DNA of 64,000 nt from Acanthococcus lagerstroemiae (GCA_031841125.1 CM063111.1:58217535-58281534); one strand, 5' to 3'; counted from the stretch's first letter, positions 13,501-24,233 are shown. Made by a program: numbers and translations. Notes: generated by a model from the sequence alone, not told the origin.

Positions 13501-13719
13501 TCTAAACAGAATCCGTACGTGACGGTACCGCTGAAAGAGGTGCCGACGCCCAAGCGGACGCCTTCCTTTTCAAAGAACTCACTGACTTCGAACGGCGCAC
13601 CAAAGCTGTTTGCGAAAGCACCAACAGAGTATGAAACAGCTACCATAAAACGGAACAGCCATAGTTTATTGAATGGACATGCACGGACTTCGACACTGGA
13701 GCAGGATCGATTCTTTTAA
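4528..13719 (+). CDS. Sema5: Class-5 semaphorin (13 coding exons, 5' end missing)
   Basis: This is a transmembrane axon-guidance ligand of the Sema5 class, which is expected to signal through plexin-type receptors. Exons: 4528-4735, 6275-6574, 6694-6893, 7329-7607, 7693-7846, 9800-10019, 10503-10651, 10730-10919, 11001-11360, 11446-11604, 11689-11856, 12114-12266, 13328-13719. All junctions are AG/GT and the phases fit throughout. They encode about 976 residues. The first five exons and the start of the sixth are sema propeller ([39 protein letters not shown]). Exon 6 carries the PSI motif (DPYCGWNE). Exons 7-12 carry about seven TSP1 repeats with WSxW and CSVSCGxG motifs; the fourth lacks the usual cysteine pattern. 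Exon 13 gives the membrane segment ([19 protein letters not shown]), then a basic tail ending LEQDRFF and a stop. The signal peptide and the first ~100 residues are upstream. The exon 3 donor (gttcgt) is weak but phase and family alignment support it. The seven TSP1 repeats match the class-5 layout, so I am very sure of the family. Confidence 0.95.
5084..5892. mobile_element. Non-autonomous TIR element (hAT-like) in a Sema5 intron
   Basis: The ends read agtgatgttagaca on the left and its exact complement at 5879-5892. The sequence ggttctc occurs just outside both ends (5074-5080 and 5895-5901), consistent with a 7- to 8-bp target duplication as in hAT elements. The inside is AT-rich and non-coding. 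An internal block at about 5380-5660 recurs at 55925-56180, so this is a family. It inserted into the intron between the first two visible Sema5 exons. Confidence 0.7.
8178..9196. mobile_element. TIR element with ~70-bp imperfect ends, host of a nested MITE
   Basis: The left end (agttttgtgtgacgtcacac onward) and the complement of the right end align over about 70 bp, through a shared 3' segment, cgtatttttt then tgcgaacgtatt. Without the nested 510-bp insertion the element is about 0.5 kb. No transposase remains. A target duplication was not evident. Confidence 0.65.
8468..8977. mobile_element. hAT-type MITE with 8-bp target duplication
   Basis: The ends are CAGATATGGGCGTTG on the left and, read as complement, TAGAGATGGGCGTTG on the right. 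They are flanked by the direct 8-bp repeat ctcactac at 8460-8467 and 8978-8985. An 8-bp duplication with C/TAGAGATGGGC-type ends is typical of hAT non-autonomous elements. The inside is non-coding and AT-rich with many gttcact motifs. It inserted into the larger TIR element 8178-9196. Confidence 0.85.
9389..9430 (+). mobile_element. Truncated end of the 4-bp-TSD MITE family
   Basis: It contains aacgctgttaagcataaggg followed by aaccaatcaacatttgt, matching the termini of the copies at 12465-12714 and 16018-16283. The opposite terminus was not found nearby, so this is a remnant. Confidence 0.6.
12465..12714. mobile_element. MITE, 250 bp, 4-bp target duplication AGTT
   Basis: The element is bounded by related inverted ends (left ggagcccgttcagcgtaagg, right complement ggacgctgttaagtgtaagg), each followed by gaaccaac. 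AGTT occurs directly outside both ends (12461-12464 and 12715-12718). The internal sequence matches the copy at 16018-16283 in reverse orientation. It sits in the last Sema5 intron. Confidence 0.85.
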
Positions 13720-15770
13720 CAGACATTGTGAGCTGATGTCTTAACAGCTTGACGCTGCATTCATGTGTTCCATTGTGTTCAGAGTTTTATTTTAAAACGT
13801 TTATTTTCCTATGCGAAAAGTACTATACGGGAATTGTGATTTACTTGGACCAGTAATGAGTTCAAGTTGGTTGGGTTGTAGTTGGTGACCGTAGAATCAA
13901 AATGGTAATTCTACCAATGAAGTGTGGTCGTGGTTTCGAGGCTTGATGGATGACTTCTTGATAGGGTGTAATAGATCTCGAGAAATGACAGAGTTGAGCC
14001 TGTGGCTTTAACTGACTGGGTGGAGAATTGAAGGCGAGCATGAATTGCATCTCCGGATTTAAACATCGGGGAGAGATGGCTCTAGTGGTGATGAAGTGCT
14101 GACTATACTTATTCATATTTGAATGTTAGTCGGGGAAACTGTTGAATGCCAACGTCAGCACGTTTGAAATATTTGACAATTCAACCGGTAAAAGTGAAGT
14201 AGATGTAAAATTTCCACCTGCGAGTGTTATCGTGTTCATTTGCAAAGCCCGCGGAAGTTATCTGCGAAGTGCAACTTGGAGAGGAAAGGGCGGAAAAAAC
14301 TTGAAAAAATTGTACGTGGCAGGAAACACAGGGCTGGGGGTCTTGGACCACCATTTTTTTTTTTTCTATAGAAGTACGGAAAATTAATTAAGGGATCCGA
14401 CTTGATCTTACATTTTCCTGAATAGAATTCGCGCGAATGTTCCCTTGATCAAAAGTTGATACCTGATTGATTGAAGCATTACAGAATAATAATGGACTCG
14501 TCCCAAACTCACCAGTACATGAAGCTATGATGATGATGATGATGATGTGGGTTAAAATATCGTATTCTGTAATGCTTCTAGTTCACAGAAATCAACTTGT
14601 GAGCATTAAAGGAACATTTGCGCGAATCCCAAAACGTGAGATCAAGTCGGATTCCTTATTTGGATTAAAAAAAAAAACACCGTGTCCAAATATTAATTTG
14701 GCTACATGTTTCGTTTTTTTTCTGCGTTTAATTTTCGGTACTTCTCAAAAAATTGGTGCTTTTAGACTCCTTACCCTGTATCCTGCCTCGTACAATTTTT
14801 TCAAAATTTTCCGCCCTTTCCTCTTGGAACATTGCGAAAAAAACGCATGCCCCAATATTTTCCTGACTCACTGTAGTTATTCTTGCAGTTCGTATTCCTG
14901 GGCATATTCATGCAGACTGGTCATATGTATACCTACCAATCTTATTTGTGAGGTTTACTTTGAAATCTAATTTCTTAATCGAACCACGACCAGAACTCGT
15001 ATAGAATGTAAATAAGCCTGATTTAACCTAATTTGCGCTGCTGGTTTAAGAGCTTATAATGAATGATACTCGAATTAATAGGTTAATAGGTACTTCATTC
15101 GACAATTATGTATACCATAGATGATACGTAGGTCATATCATCGAAACCTTTTGTACGTCATTAATTTAAAAAGCTTTGTTGTTTCGTATGTTTTATTAAT
15201 ACTGTGTATATTACCTAAGGCTGTGATAAAATTATTAACTTTCATTTTCTTTTTTAAAATTTGTCTGTATTTATGTGTACATTGTTCAATGACTAACAAT
15301 TGGCATGTTTTGTATGTGTCCGTGTGCGCCTGGGCGTGTGAGTAGCATAAATCAGAGTATCCGACCGAGAAATTACTCGAGGACGATTTCTAGATCGTTA
15401 GCTTTTTGTACTTATTAAGCTTCCCGCGCTGCCTGGACAATTTTCGATGCGAAGCATGAACGTTATTGTACATTACATTTCGAATACTAGTCAGTGAAGA
15501 GACTCAGTGGAAGAGTCGAGAGTATTTTTTTAAAATAAATATTGTTAAAAATGTGTGATTGTAGCTTAATATCGATTGTATCATATTTAGAGATCTGCAG
15601 CCGATTCGAAGGTTTCAATTAAACAGTTTAGTGAATAATGAATCTGAACTACCTAAATCATGTTATTAAATTTTCTAACTATGGTTTAAGATGTAACTGT
15701 GCCATACTGGCTCATATTGAGTCGTTTAACCCGTTGGTAAAAACATAATAAAGATTTTAAATTTAGAAAG
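13720..15770 (+). other. Probable Sema5 3' UTR
   Basis: About 2 kb of non-coding sequence follows the stop codon. AATAAA signals occur at 15534-15539 and 15747-15752, and either could end the transcript. A MITE lies inside at 14389-14658. The extent is inferred only from the polyadenylation signals. Confidence 0.5.
14389..14658. mobile_element. MITE with ~105-bp imperfect inverted arms
   Basis: The left arm (taagggatccgacttgatct onward to about 14492) and the complement of the right arm (about 14560-14658) align along most of their length, including gaagcattacagaat at the inner end. An (atg)n microsatellite at about 14526-14549 is in the loop. If it lies within the Sema5 3' UTR, the transcript carries a ~270-nt hairpin. 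Confidence 0.75.
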
Positions 15771-16017
15771 TGTTCTCATTGAGATGGAGTTCATGAATCA
15801 TATACATATGAACCTTATGGGAACATCAACCTTGATCACCTTTGCAGGAGGTCGACACTAGCGAACCTGGTCACAGTTATGTCGCCTATTCACGTATTCA
15901 CTCTCAGGCAACATCTGTTTATTCATCCAGCAGAACAGCAGCAATTACGTTGCTATCTGGCGGCTAAGTCGAAATTTCAAAAATGACACGGGTGGTTTTT
16001 GAATCGTCTTCATATTT

Positions 16018-16283
16018 GGACGCTGTTCAGCAAAAGGGAACCAACTAGCAAAATCCGCTTTTTGAGAACACGTGATTCGAAGTTCGAGAGCCACATAGAA
16101 ACTATATGGCATTACGTTACTGATAAGCTTTTTTCAACGTGAGTACACATTTTTGAATCGGGGGGGGGGCATTTTTGAAAAATTCTACGTTTTACGCTCT
16201 TTCCAACGATACTAATAACTCATTCTGTTTACAAATGTTAGTTGGTTCCTTTTTTTTTTTTTTTTTTTTTTTGAACAGCGTCC
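16018..16283. mobile_element. MITE, 266 bp, 4-bp target duplication ATTT
   Basis: The terminal 12 bp (ggacgctgttca) are exact inverted repeats, with attt directly outside at 16014-16017 and 16284-16287. The internal sequence matches 12465-12714 on the opposite strand. Poly-G and long poly-T runs have expanded inside this copy. Confidence 0.85.
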
Positions 16284-16392
16284 ATTTAAAGGGTGATTTT
16301 GTTCGTCATTCTATTTTCTCAATTCAGCATAGAAAAGGGGTCTCAAAAATGATGAACAGGATTTAGAGACAATTATCAAAAATGGAAGCTTA

Positions 16393-16770
16393 TCAAGAGG
16401 CAAGTTCTCCTGAGTTGATGGCATATTTGTGAATCCGATTCTCGAGTTCTTGAACGAAATTAGAATATCCGAATGGATCAGTTTTGGCTAATAACTCATA
16501 ATGAATACCTTCAAATCGATCGTAAAAAAATGTCGCCGAGACAATTCGAAGCAGCCTTTGTCCAGTCACTGCATGCATTCAGGTTCTAAAGGTTGTCATA
16601 AATTTTCAAGTCTTCTACGATGTTACATTATCAATAATAATGTCAGTAACACAATTATAGTTCAAAATCAAGTCAGAATGTGGTGTACACACACACATCA
16701 CAAGTTCACGAAGATGTTCTACACAGAATTGCATACGGGAAAATCCAAATTGGCCATGGGATCAGACAAC
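16393..16770 (-). pseudogene. Unrecognised protein-like relic with in-frame stops
   Basis: On the minus strand one frame reads protein-like from about 16715 down to a stop at 16393, interrupted only by three stops between about 16578 and 16640. The longest open part, 16578-16393, is a 61-codon segment containing ATFFYDRFEGIHYELLAKTD. Upstream in the adjacent frame is ANLDFPVCNSV, suggesting a frameshift. I do not recognise the family. It could be a decayed retrocopy, a decayed transposon ORF or chance. It lies between the Sema5 3' end and SSR4. Confidence 0.3.
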
Positions 16771-17068
16771 ATAATAACCGAATTCAAACTTAATAAGATT
16801 CGAAAATAATTTTTGTATACGTGATCTTGAAAATATAAGTTAACTTGGATCCAGTACATAACTCTTCCACATTCGATATAGGAAAGTACGACAGTAGTAT
16901 AACCCAAATATGATTAGTACGAAAGTTCCATCATTGCTGATCTTTCGCTGTGCAGCTCCAATATTCCAACATACAATTTCACTCGAACTTGCTCAACTCC
17001 GAGAGAGACCTACGAATCTCGAGAAGATAATACCTCTAAAACAACTCTACACGTAGAAAAACAAAACA

Positions 17069-17074
17069 TTTATT
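17069..17074 (-). promoter_or_regulatory. Polyadenylation signal of SSR4
   Basis: TTTATT on the plus strand is AATAAA on the minus strand, 36 bp past the SSR4 stop codon. Confidence 0.7.
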
Positions 17075-17109
17075 GCCGCAACTGACATACAAAACTAGGA
17101 TACTAGGAA

Positions 17110-17616
17110 TCATGAAAGTAATTTGGACTTATGTACAAATGCAACATACCACGCGCCAATCAACAGGACGGCGGCTAAGAATTCTGAGTTTACCCAGGGT
17201 CCCAGGTATGCTCCGGAGTAGTTCAACGTAATGACAGTCAACGGCGTGACCGACTTTGGATCTTCACCGCTTCTAATAGCTTTTCTCAAATTTCCGTAAC
17301 CTTCTTCATCGTATAGACTGATTACGTAGTCGCCGCTACGAGCTTTCTTGATCTCTTCCGTCCAACTAACCTGGTACTTGGTGCGACCGTCAACCTTCAT
17401 TACGGGCAGGATTTTACCGTCGATTTCACCGTACAATGACAGGCCACTCACTTTGTTACTACATTCGAGCGTGAACTCCGAGATAAATGCGATCTCGGCG
17501 ACAACCATGCCATCTTGAGTGGTGTACGAAAGGGATGAGACCTGCGGGTCTTTACACTGAGCCGCGGAAGACGTCGAATACATACAAGAAGCGAACAAGA
17601 GCACAAAACACCACAT
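17110..17616 (-). CDS. SSR4: Translocon-associated protein subunit delta (signal sequence receptor 4)
   Basis: This encodes the delta subunit of the ER TRAP complex, which sits beside the Sec61 channel and helps translocation of secretory and membrane proteins. The ORF gives 168 residues, the usual length for the family. It has an N-terminal signal peptide (MWCFVLLFASCMYSTSSA), a lumenal beta-sandwich (residues ~20-130, with the family-typical SWTEEIKKARSGDYVISLYD region) and one C-terminal membrane helix (SEFLAAVLLIGAWYVAFVH) followed by a short basic cytosolic end (KSKLLS). I chose the ATG at 17614-17616. The frame extends six codons upstream, but only to a TTG, and the signal peptide starts cleanly at the ATG. 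There is no intron in the coding region. A nearby AATAAA and an intact frame argue that it is functional, although a retrocopy cannot be excluded. It is convergent with Sema5. Confidence 0.95.
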   Translation of the reverse strand: MWCFVLLFASCMYSTSSAAQCKDPQVSSLSYTTQDGMVVAEIAFISEFTLECSNKVSGLSLYGEIDGKILPVMKVDGRTKYQVSWTEEIKKARSGDYVISLYDEEGYGNLRKAIRSGEDPKSVTPLTVITLNYSGAYLGPWVNSEFLAAVLLIGAWYVAFVHKSKLLS

Positions 17617-17639
17617 TTTGTTCGAAATACTCAACTAGA

Positions 17640-20600
17640 GCAAAAACTGACGGCACAATGGCGAATGGTTTCCGAAAAAATAAAGCGAGTGATATTATCA
17701 CAGCCAAATGACAGAATTTTCGGCTGTTTGCTCAAGTGTACATGGTTGAACACGAATTCAAACGGCCACCGAGTAAAAGACAACACGACTTGACATCATC
17801 AGGAATGTTTTTTAGCTTTCGGAGAGTAAAATTACCGCTGTACAGCGTTCAATTACTTCAAATGCATCCGAGAATGGTCTTTAATCAAAGTGCACTTTAA
17901 GATCCTTTTTTGTGAGCCATGAAGCTACAAGCTAGCATCAGGGTTGATAGGGAGCAGCATTATCTGATATGAACGAAGACTGCAGATTACAGAAAAGAAA
18001 TTTGAAAATTCAGCAGAGCACATATCAATCCAAACTTTAGATCCAATTTTCAAGTATTGAGGAAAATGCAATCAGAATTTAGGGAATACATAGCGTACAC
18101 GATAATGTTACAGTGTCCACGCAGATTGACAAATCAATATTTTCATTTTCTTCCCCATCTCCATCAAGCTAATACACCATCAAACATAATTACAGTCAAG
18201 AGTAACTCAAGAATGACAAAAATGGTCCCTGTTGACGAAATGGTCATTATCAAATATTAACCCAATGGCCCAGATATAGGAATGTTTAGAAATCATTAGA
18301 TTCAACATTCAATATTATGTACATTTAGAATATCGATTACTATAAATTATTTCTTAAAACTCATAAACTCCTGGGAAGGAGGAAATTCTGAAATCTTTAT
18401 GTCAATTTCGAGGGAAAAGTTCTGCCAAACAATCAGTATATCAATCGACATATTGACATTCACATCAAAATACTTGATTTTCTTAGGGGTGGGGCGGGGG
18501 AAGTAAATAAATAAATAAATAAAAGTAACATGAAAAATTACTCGTTTACTTCCTCCTCTTGCAAAAAATAATTTAAAACGAACTAAAAGTGCATAGTACA
18601 GATACTTTGCAGAAGTTTTACCCCTTTACAGGAGGGGGAGGAGGAGGAGGAGGGATCTTTCCTTATTTAAATTAGATCATTGGACAAATAAATCGGTAGG
18701 TAATTATATTGACATGTTCTCTGTTATAAGAAAAAAACTCCCAACCATGCATGCAGTCTATCCAAACAAACAAGGTTTTCGATTTGATGTGGAGCACTAT
18801 AATTCTCAATTTACGAAACACAGAAAAATCGTCAATGGAAATTCGTGCAGATAAAAAAAAATCGAATATGATTTCCTTTCGTTCTTTCTCAGTCTGTCAT
18901 CTCGAACTCTCCATAAATGTAAAACAAAAACTGTATGAAAGAAGAGAAGGGGGCGAGGGTTTAAAAATTTGGAGATGGAAGAAAGTCAATTTTTTTACCG
19001 AGGAGAACACTAAAACCGACAGGCAAAAGGTTAAAGATATACCAGTAAGATTTTTTCCCCCAATTATTGTAACCATTGTAACATTAACATAATAAACAAA
19101 TCACTACTCTTTTCCATCCTGTCAATGACCTCTATAAGCGAACTCGATGTCTTCACTTTCAAATAATTTTGACAACTAACGTGATATGAATGAAATGATA
19201 TGTAAGAAATCTTCGCTTGTAACTTAACTATGTCAAGTAGACACTTAAGATGTATGAACCACCAAAAAAAAAAAAAAAAAAAAAAAAAGTTATTACTTTA
19301 TTAATTGGAAAACTGGAAATATTTTAGAGCAAAATACAAAATATATGTCTTCATTCCGTTAGTTGATTAATTTGCTTTATTTATTATTGCTGTTTTTTTT
19401 ATACAATTTTACAAACTGGAGAAACATTATTGGACCCCATCACCCCACACGCCCTACCACCAGGGAGTTAAAAATCACTTTTATACCAGTTTATTTCTGG
19501 ACGTACCAACCAAAAGCCCAGTCTTCAATAGAAAAACAAATCCAAATAAAAGATAAACAGGCAGAAGCAAACTTTGGTGAATATGAACAACAGAAAAACG
19601 GAAAATTGAACAATGTAGCATAAGGGAAGTTCTTTGGGTCACCAATTCAGAATATTCGATCAGATTTTCAATCTAATTCCGATTTGGAATCCCAAAATCG
19701 GAAATTTGACCTCGGAGAAAGGGCAAAATTGACTACCCTTAAAAAATCGACCGAATGTTCGATTATTGATATATCCCAATTTGAGCCCTGGAATCAAAAC
19801 TTACATTTATGGGAGGGGAGGGGGCAGATGTTACCACTATCTTTGTAGCATTAAAACTAGAAATCCGATTGTTTTGATTCGTATTTCGTACATATTTTTG
19901 GCTCTATTGGAAAACTCATTTCTCCGACTAACGGCACCTTTTCCTGGGCTACATTACACATATCGAGAAAATTGTGTCGACCCTTCCTAATTTCGTTTTA
20001 ATTACCTTTAACGTTCTAGTCAATTCGATAATTTTCGAGCAAAATACGAAGAGCCTGAATTCTCTCCATAACATATAATACGAATTTCTTTCACTCTTTG
20101 ATGCAATGCTGCCAAATCTAGCTGTCCAGCTTTATGATTACAGAGTCACGGTGCGCCACTGGTGTGCCCCCCTCCTCTAAAAGTTTCTACGTTACCAGGT
20201 ACGGACGAGGCAAACAAGCAATCGGGCAATCACCAGGGATGGACAACAAGCAACTGACAATGTTCCCAGTGGGCCGGTCCAATTCATGTGATTTGGACCG
20301 GGATGGTACCTGGAAAGGAGATGAGAACAGGTGACAAGGTGGAAGGGTTGTGAAAACGAAAAGTAAAGCCGATGCGATGGCATTTTCCCAGTGGCTTTTC
20401 AAGTCCCAATCCGCCCTTAATTAACGCTCTCCTCCTTCTCTGGGACAGTAAAAATAAAACTGCTGCAGGCGCTCCGCGATAACCGATTTCGCTGAAGTGG
20501 GTGGACTAATTGCACACGACCATCGATGCTTCAGTCACGAATTGTTATAATGATACGCTCGTTCAGCACAATGCCTACACAAGTTACTATCATCGTTTAT

Positions 20601-20990
20601 GAATACACACTCAGTACATTGAGCAACTGCATAGACTATGATTAACTCGAAGGATTTTCATTCGCAGTCGAACTCTATTCAACATGAACTCACGATACAG
20701 AACACGGTGATACGATTGATTCAGCAATGGTGTTAAAAGAGCCATGAGATAGAAAAAAAAAACTGAAAATTAAATTTTTTTGATATCGAGATGGGGAATC
20801 GATAGCGGATAGTTTCAAATGGCTCCAGTGAAATTACAAAAGTATTTGTCACCCCGGTCTTGAGAGAGAAAGGTTCGAAAATGAGGTTGCAAAGTTTACC
20901 TTCAATTTTTTCGCTACTTGAGCGAACCACAGAAAAGTAGCAAACGAATTTGAAATCAGTGTTAACATTTATGTAAGATGGTGGAAAAAA
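17640..20990. other. Intergenic stretch, no gene recognised
   Basis: The stretch holds an (aaat)n run at about 18502-18525, a poly-A run of about 25 at 19264-19288 and a repeat copy at about 18590-18690 that recurs inverted at 22845-22930. A GC-richer patch at 20130-20420 is open on both strands without recognisable similarity. The SSR4 promoter should lie just above 17616, but I saw no clear core element. Confidence 0.5.
18590..18690 (-). repeat. Dispersed repeat, inverted partner of 22845-22930
   Basis: The block with agtacagatactttgc, a cccctttac segment, a purine-rich gga tract and ccttatttaaattagatc reappears as its reverse complement at 22845-22930. A (taaa)n run lies near each copy (18502-18525 and 23030-23047), suggesting retroposon tails. 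Confidence 0.6.
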
Positions 20991-21382
20991 TTTTCTTTAT
21001 CGGTCAATTCCAGTGTTTTGATTGGAATTTCAAACGAAACTTGTAGCCGTGTAGTACATCACAGGAAGTAGTCTTCTATGCTTCACATTATCCTCATTAG
21101 TGTAAGCATGGAGAATTTACTGAGAATTTTGAGAAAAAGTTACTGCAAAGCTCTGTGGCCGCCGTTAAATTTGAGGTAAGAGTCCTACGTTTTGAAACGT
21201 CGAACATTACATATCACAGAAAGGAACGGAATAAAAGCATTAAAACACAACTGCTTACTCGGATTACATGAACATTATTAATAACATTAATGAAATTTTC
21301 TAGTCCACCTCCATTTTGAAGGCTCCACTGAGAGGACAGAACTTGAAAATTAGAGATAAGATACACCATTCAGTACCTATAT

Positions 21383-21790
21383 CGATACTAGGATTTTTGG
21401 AGTCGCTGAATTCGTTCCTAAAATTATTCTAACTGTAACATTTACCAGCCATTGTTCACAGGGGACAAGGGCGTGAAAACTTCGAAATGATTCTATTTAT
21501 ATCTTCGTAGTTTATCGATAGTAGGGTTTCTATAGTCGATGAATTCACTTCTGAAGTTCGTCCTTCTAAAACCTCCATCGATAATGGTTCACGGAAACTG
21601 GAACATGAGAAATATCTTCAAAAATGAATTCAGCGACTACAGAAACCGTATTATCGACATTCCTACTCGAAATTGTGTGTTACATAATTTCGAAATTTTC
21701 ATGACTGGCCCTGGAGCCTCTGTGAATCATTACAGGGGCCGCAAGTCAACTAACCTCGAAAACGAATTCAACGATTCCAAAACCTCAATT
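21383..21790. repeat. Satellite-like units arranged as an inverted repeat
   Basis: A unit centred on 'cgata-tagg-ttt-ta/gga-gtcg-tgaattc' occurs twice in plus orientation (about 21386-21421 and 21520-21555) and twice in minus orientation (about 21620-21658 and 21755-21790). The spacing is about 133 bp in each half. The symmetry axis is near 21585. The unit is degenerate and of unknown class. Confidence 0.6.
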
Positions 21791-22249
21791 ACTGACGAAC
21801 TCATGGGCGTAGCCAGCGAGGGGCAAGGGAGGGCTTTTGCCCTCCCCTTCCCTTGGATTTGGAAAAAGATTATGTCCCGGTGCTCAGAAGATTATTTTCG
21901 AATATTTAAAGCCAACAGAATAAAATTCGCAGAAAATAGGATGTGCCTAGAGACCTACACACAAGACAACGAAAATGTATGACGGGCGCCACACTGGTAG
22001 CTTATAATTCTATCTTTTTGCCCCTCCCTGGAAAAAGTTCTAGCTACGCCTATGGACGTACTTGACGGTATTATCTATAATTTTTCAGCTGTGACCCTCA
22101 AAAAAGCCTTCAAAATAGGGGTTGGGATCAAAGAGCTTGCATAAACTGATTTAGCATTTCGGAAATTTGAGTAGACAATCGTTTTCATGCTTTTATTCAG
22201 GTTGTGCAAGGGCGTAGATAGCGCTGTTATAAGGGGAGGGAGTTTAAAA

Positions 22250-22430
22250 AACATTTTCTCTGTCCTACCTGACTCTTCACACCCTAGCCCCATGATTTTC
22301 CTCACAGAACTCCTAAATAAAGACCTATTTTTTTGCTAAGAGGGTCTAGACTCCCGACCTCCTCTAAATACGCTTTTAGAGTTTTGTGATCTGGAATGTT
22401 CCAAGTTCAAAAACATGTATTTTTACCCCA
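22250..22430 (+). repeat. Dispersed repeat, related to 37590-37745
   Basis: Both blocks share cttcacaccct, then ccccatgatt, then cctcaca, aactcctaa and an 'agggtctagac-cc' segment ending in a 'gcttttgaaa/gcttttagag' stretch. Each lies in sequence rich in short pyrimidine runs. Element class unknown. Confidence 0.55.
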
Positions 22431-22929
22431 CATTAAAAAGGGGCTATTCACCTTTAAATTAACTTTTTCCCAAAATTCTCGCAAGATATTCTGTCCTTAT
22501 ACCACTGAGAACGATATTTTATAGTCAAATCAGTTTTTCAACCAAATTTGATGTTTTGGAAATTTCAAAGCTAACATACAGATTCTTGTATAAGGAGACC
22601 TATGTTAAATTTGACCTCCCCCTCGAACGGGACCCTCTTGAAATTTTAGATTTCATTAAAAATATGGTTGGCACGGGTTCTTGGACCTAAGGAACAAGTT
22701 TAGTCACTAGGTGCAAGACATTCAAAATATCGCCAAATTCTGGACTACCCTAGCGTGCAAATTTCAAAAATGTCTTTATTAAAAGATGCGAAAATTGAAT
22801 GAAACATAAAAAACACAATGTTAATTATATGGTATTCAATGGATTTGTCCGAAGATCTAATTTAAATAAGGTCAGATCCCCCTCCTCCAGTAAAGGGGTA
22901 AAACTTCGGCAAAGTATCTGTACTAAATA

Positions 22930-23055
22930 TAGTTGTAGTATTTATGGTTGCTGTTGTAATATGTATTTGTAATAGTGTCGTCCCGTAATTGACCACTGTG
23001 CTGTGAGGGCGGCACTTTAAATTTTTAAGTAAATAAATAAATAAATAATTTTCAC
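22930..23055 (+). mobile_element. Retroposon-like 3' tail
   Basis: The sequence ends gggcggcactttaaattttt followed by (aaat)n at about 23030-23047. A short tandem tail of this kind is common at the 3' ends of non-LTR retrotransposons and SINEs. No coding part is attached on this side. Confidence 0.4.
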
Positions 23056-23204
23056 ACGTATCTGCTCCTGCTTTTTTGGTATAGTTACAATAGCAAGCAC
23101 TATTTTTAAAATCCTCTGACATTTCCCCTTTATCATATAAATCTAAAATACTAATTTGTACAATTTATCAAGTACATATTCCTTTAAGTTCTGTAATCAT
23201 TCAG

Positions 23205-23830
23205 CTGATCTCATCCACTCCTGGAGCTTTCCCTTTCTTTGAATCTCTGAATGCCTTGTCAAATTCACCTCTTAAAATGGAGAGTTTCCTCTTTTGTCTT
23301 CCACATCTTTCCCCCTCTCCATTCTTATCTTTCATCCCCATTATTACTACAATATAGTCCGTCTACATTCTCTACCCACCCTTTCACTTTTCCTTCAGCA
23401 GTGTATATACACTCTTTCTCTCCTTATTTGTTGCTTTTTTCCTTCTTCCTCCGAACTCTATTTTTATTTTTCTCTACGCCACGTCTATTTGTCCTTTATT
23501 CATAAATTCTTCTATCTTATTAATTTTTGTTTTTCATCGATTCCTCCTTTGCCTTTTTACACTTTCTCTTTATTTCATACTTTAACTTATGGAAAGCTAA
23601 TCTACTTTCCCTATCTTTTGCATTCTTATATTTTCTTCGTTCATCCATCTTTCTATGGAGTAAGGATTCCCTACTTTATCCATGGTTTCTTTTCTTCTCT
23701 CTTAGTTTTACTTAGATTTTCTTCCGCTGATTTTAATATGCCTGCCTTTATTTTACGCCACCTCAGCATTTCAATTTCCTGTGTTTTTTTAAATCACCAA
23801 GTTCGATAACTATACCATCTTGTCCATTTT
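23205..23830 (-). mobile_element. Non-LTR retrotransposon fragment (linker and start of RT)
   Basis: On the plus strand this is a pyrimidine-rich block with Phe/Ser-rich ORFs. On the minus strand it translates, with frameshifts, to a charged linker (KLKYEIKRKCKKAKEE) and then a motif typical of the beginning of LINE reverse transcriptase (FRDSKKGKAPGVDEIS, ending near 23205). The same motif occurs in the LINE at 45.3-51.4 kb (ALKEMKAGRAAGVDEMASEL). The RT catalytic core is missing. Confidence 0.7.
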
Positions 23831-24233
23831 CATTTCTTTTTTGTGTGTATTTTTGTGTAATATGTTTGTATATGTCACCGTTAATGTGTATAATCAGTTA
23901 AAGTATAGAATCTGATTAAAATTCTCTCTAGTTCTAGCCCCTGTTTCTCCCCTTACGGAGTAACTGGCTAAAAATATTGAAAGTCTTCAATTTTCATCTG
24001 TTTACACAACAATCTAAAGTTTTAGCCAGGTTGCTTTGAACGAACGCCTCCTAAGAGCTATGAATTGTGAGAAATCAGGACTCCTGATTGTTTTTGGCCT
24101 CTGTTTGATGCTCTATGAAGTCGACAGGACTGAAAATTCCCAATGGAGTGTAGACATAGGAAAACTGCAGGTTTGCTAAACTTCACCCCGATCCGTCAAT
24201 AAAAGAAGAAATGAAGGGCAGAAAATCGGTAAG

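Noticed and set aside
14467..14970. 167-codon plus-strand ORF
   Set aside because: It begins with a non-ATG codon, contains the (atg)n microsatellite (poly-Met) and overlaps a MITE; coding is unlikely.
17617..17634. Extension of SSR4 to a start at 17634
   Set aside because: The upstream extension begins with TTG, not ATG. The ATG at 17616 gives a normal signal peptide and family-typical length.
23251..23809. Phe/Ser/Tyr-rich plus-strand ORFs of up to 171 codons
   Set aside because: They are the antisense of a purine-rich LINE linker and RT start on the minus strand.
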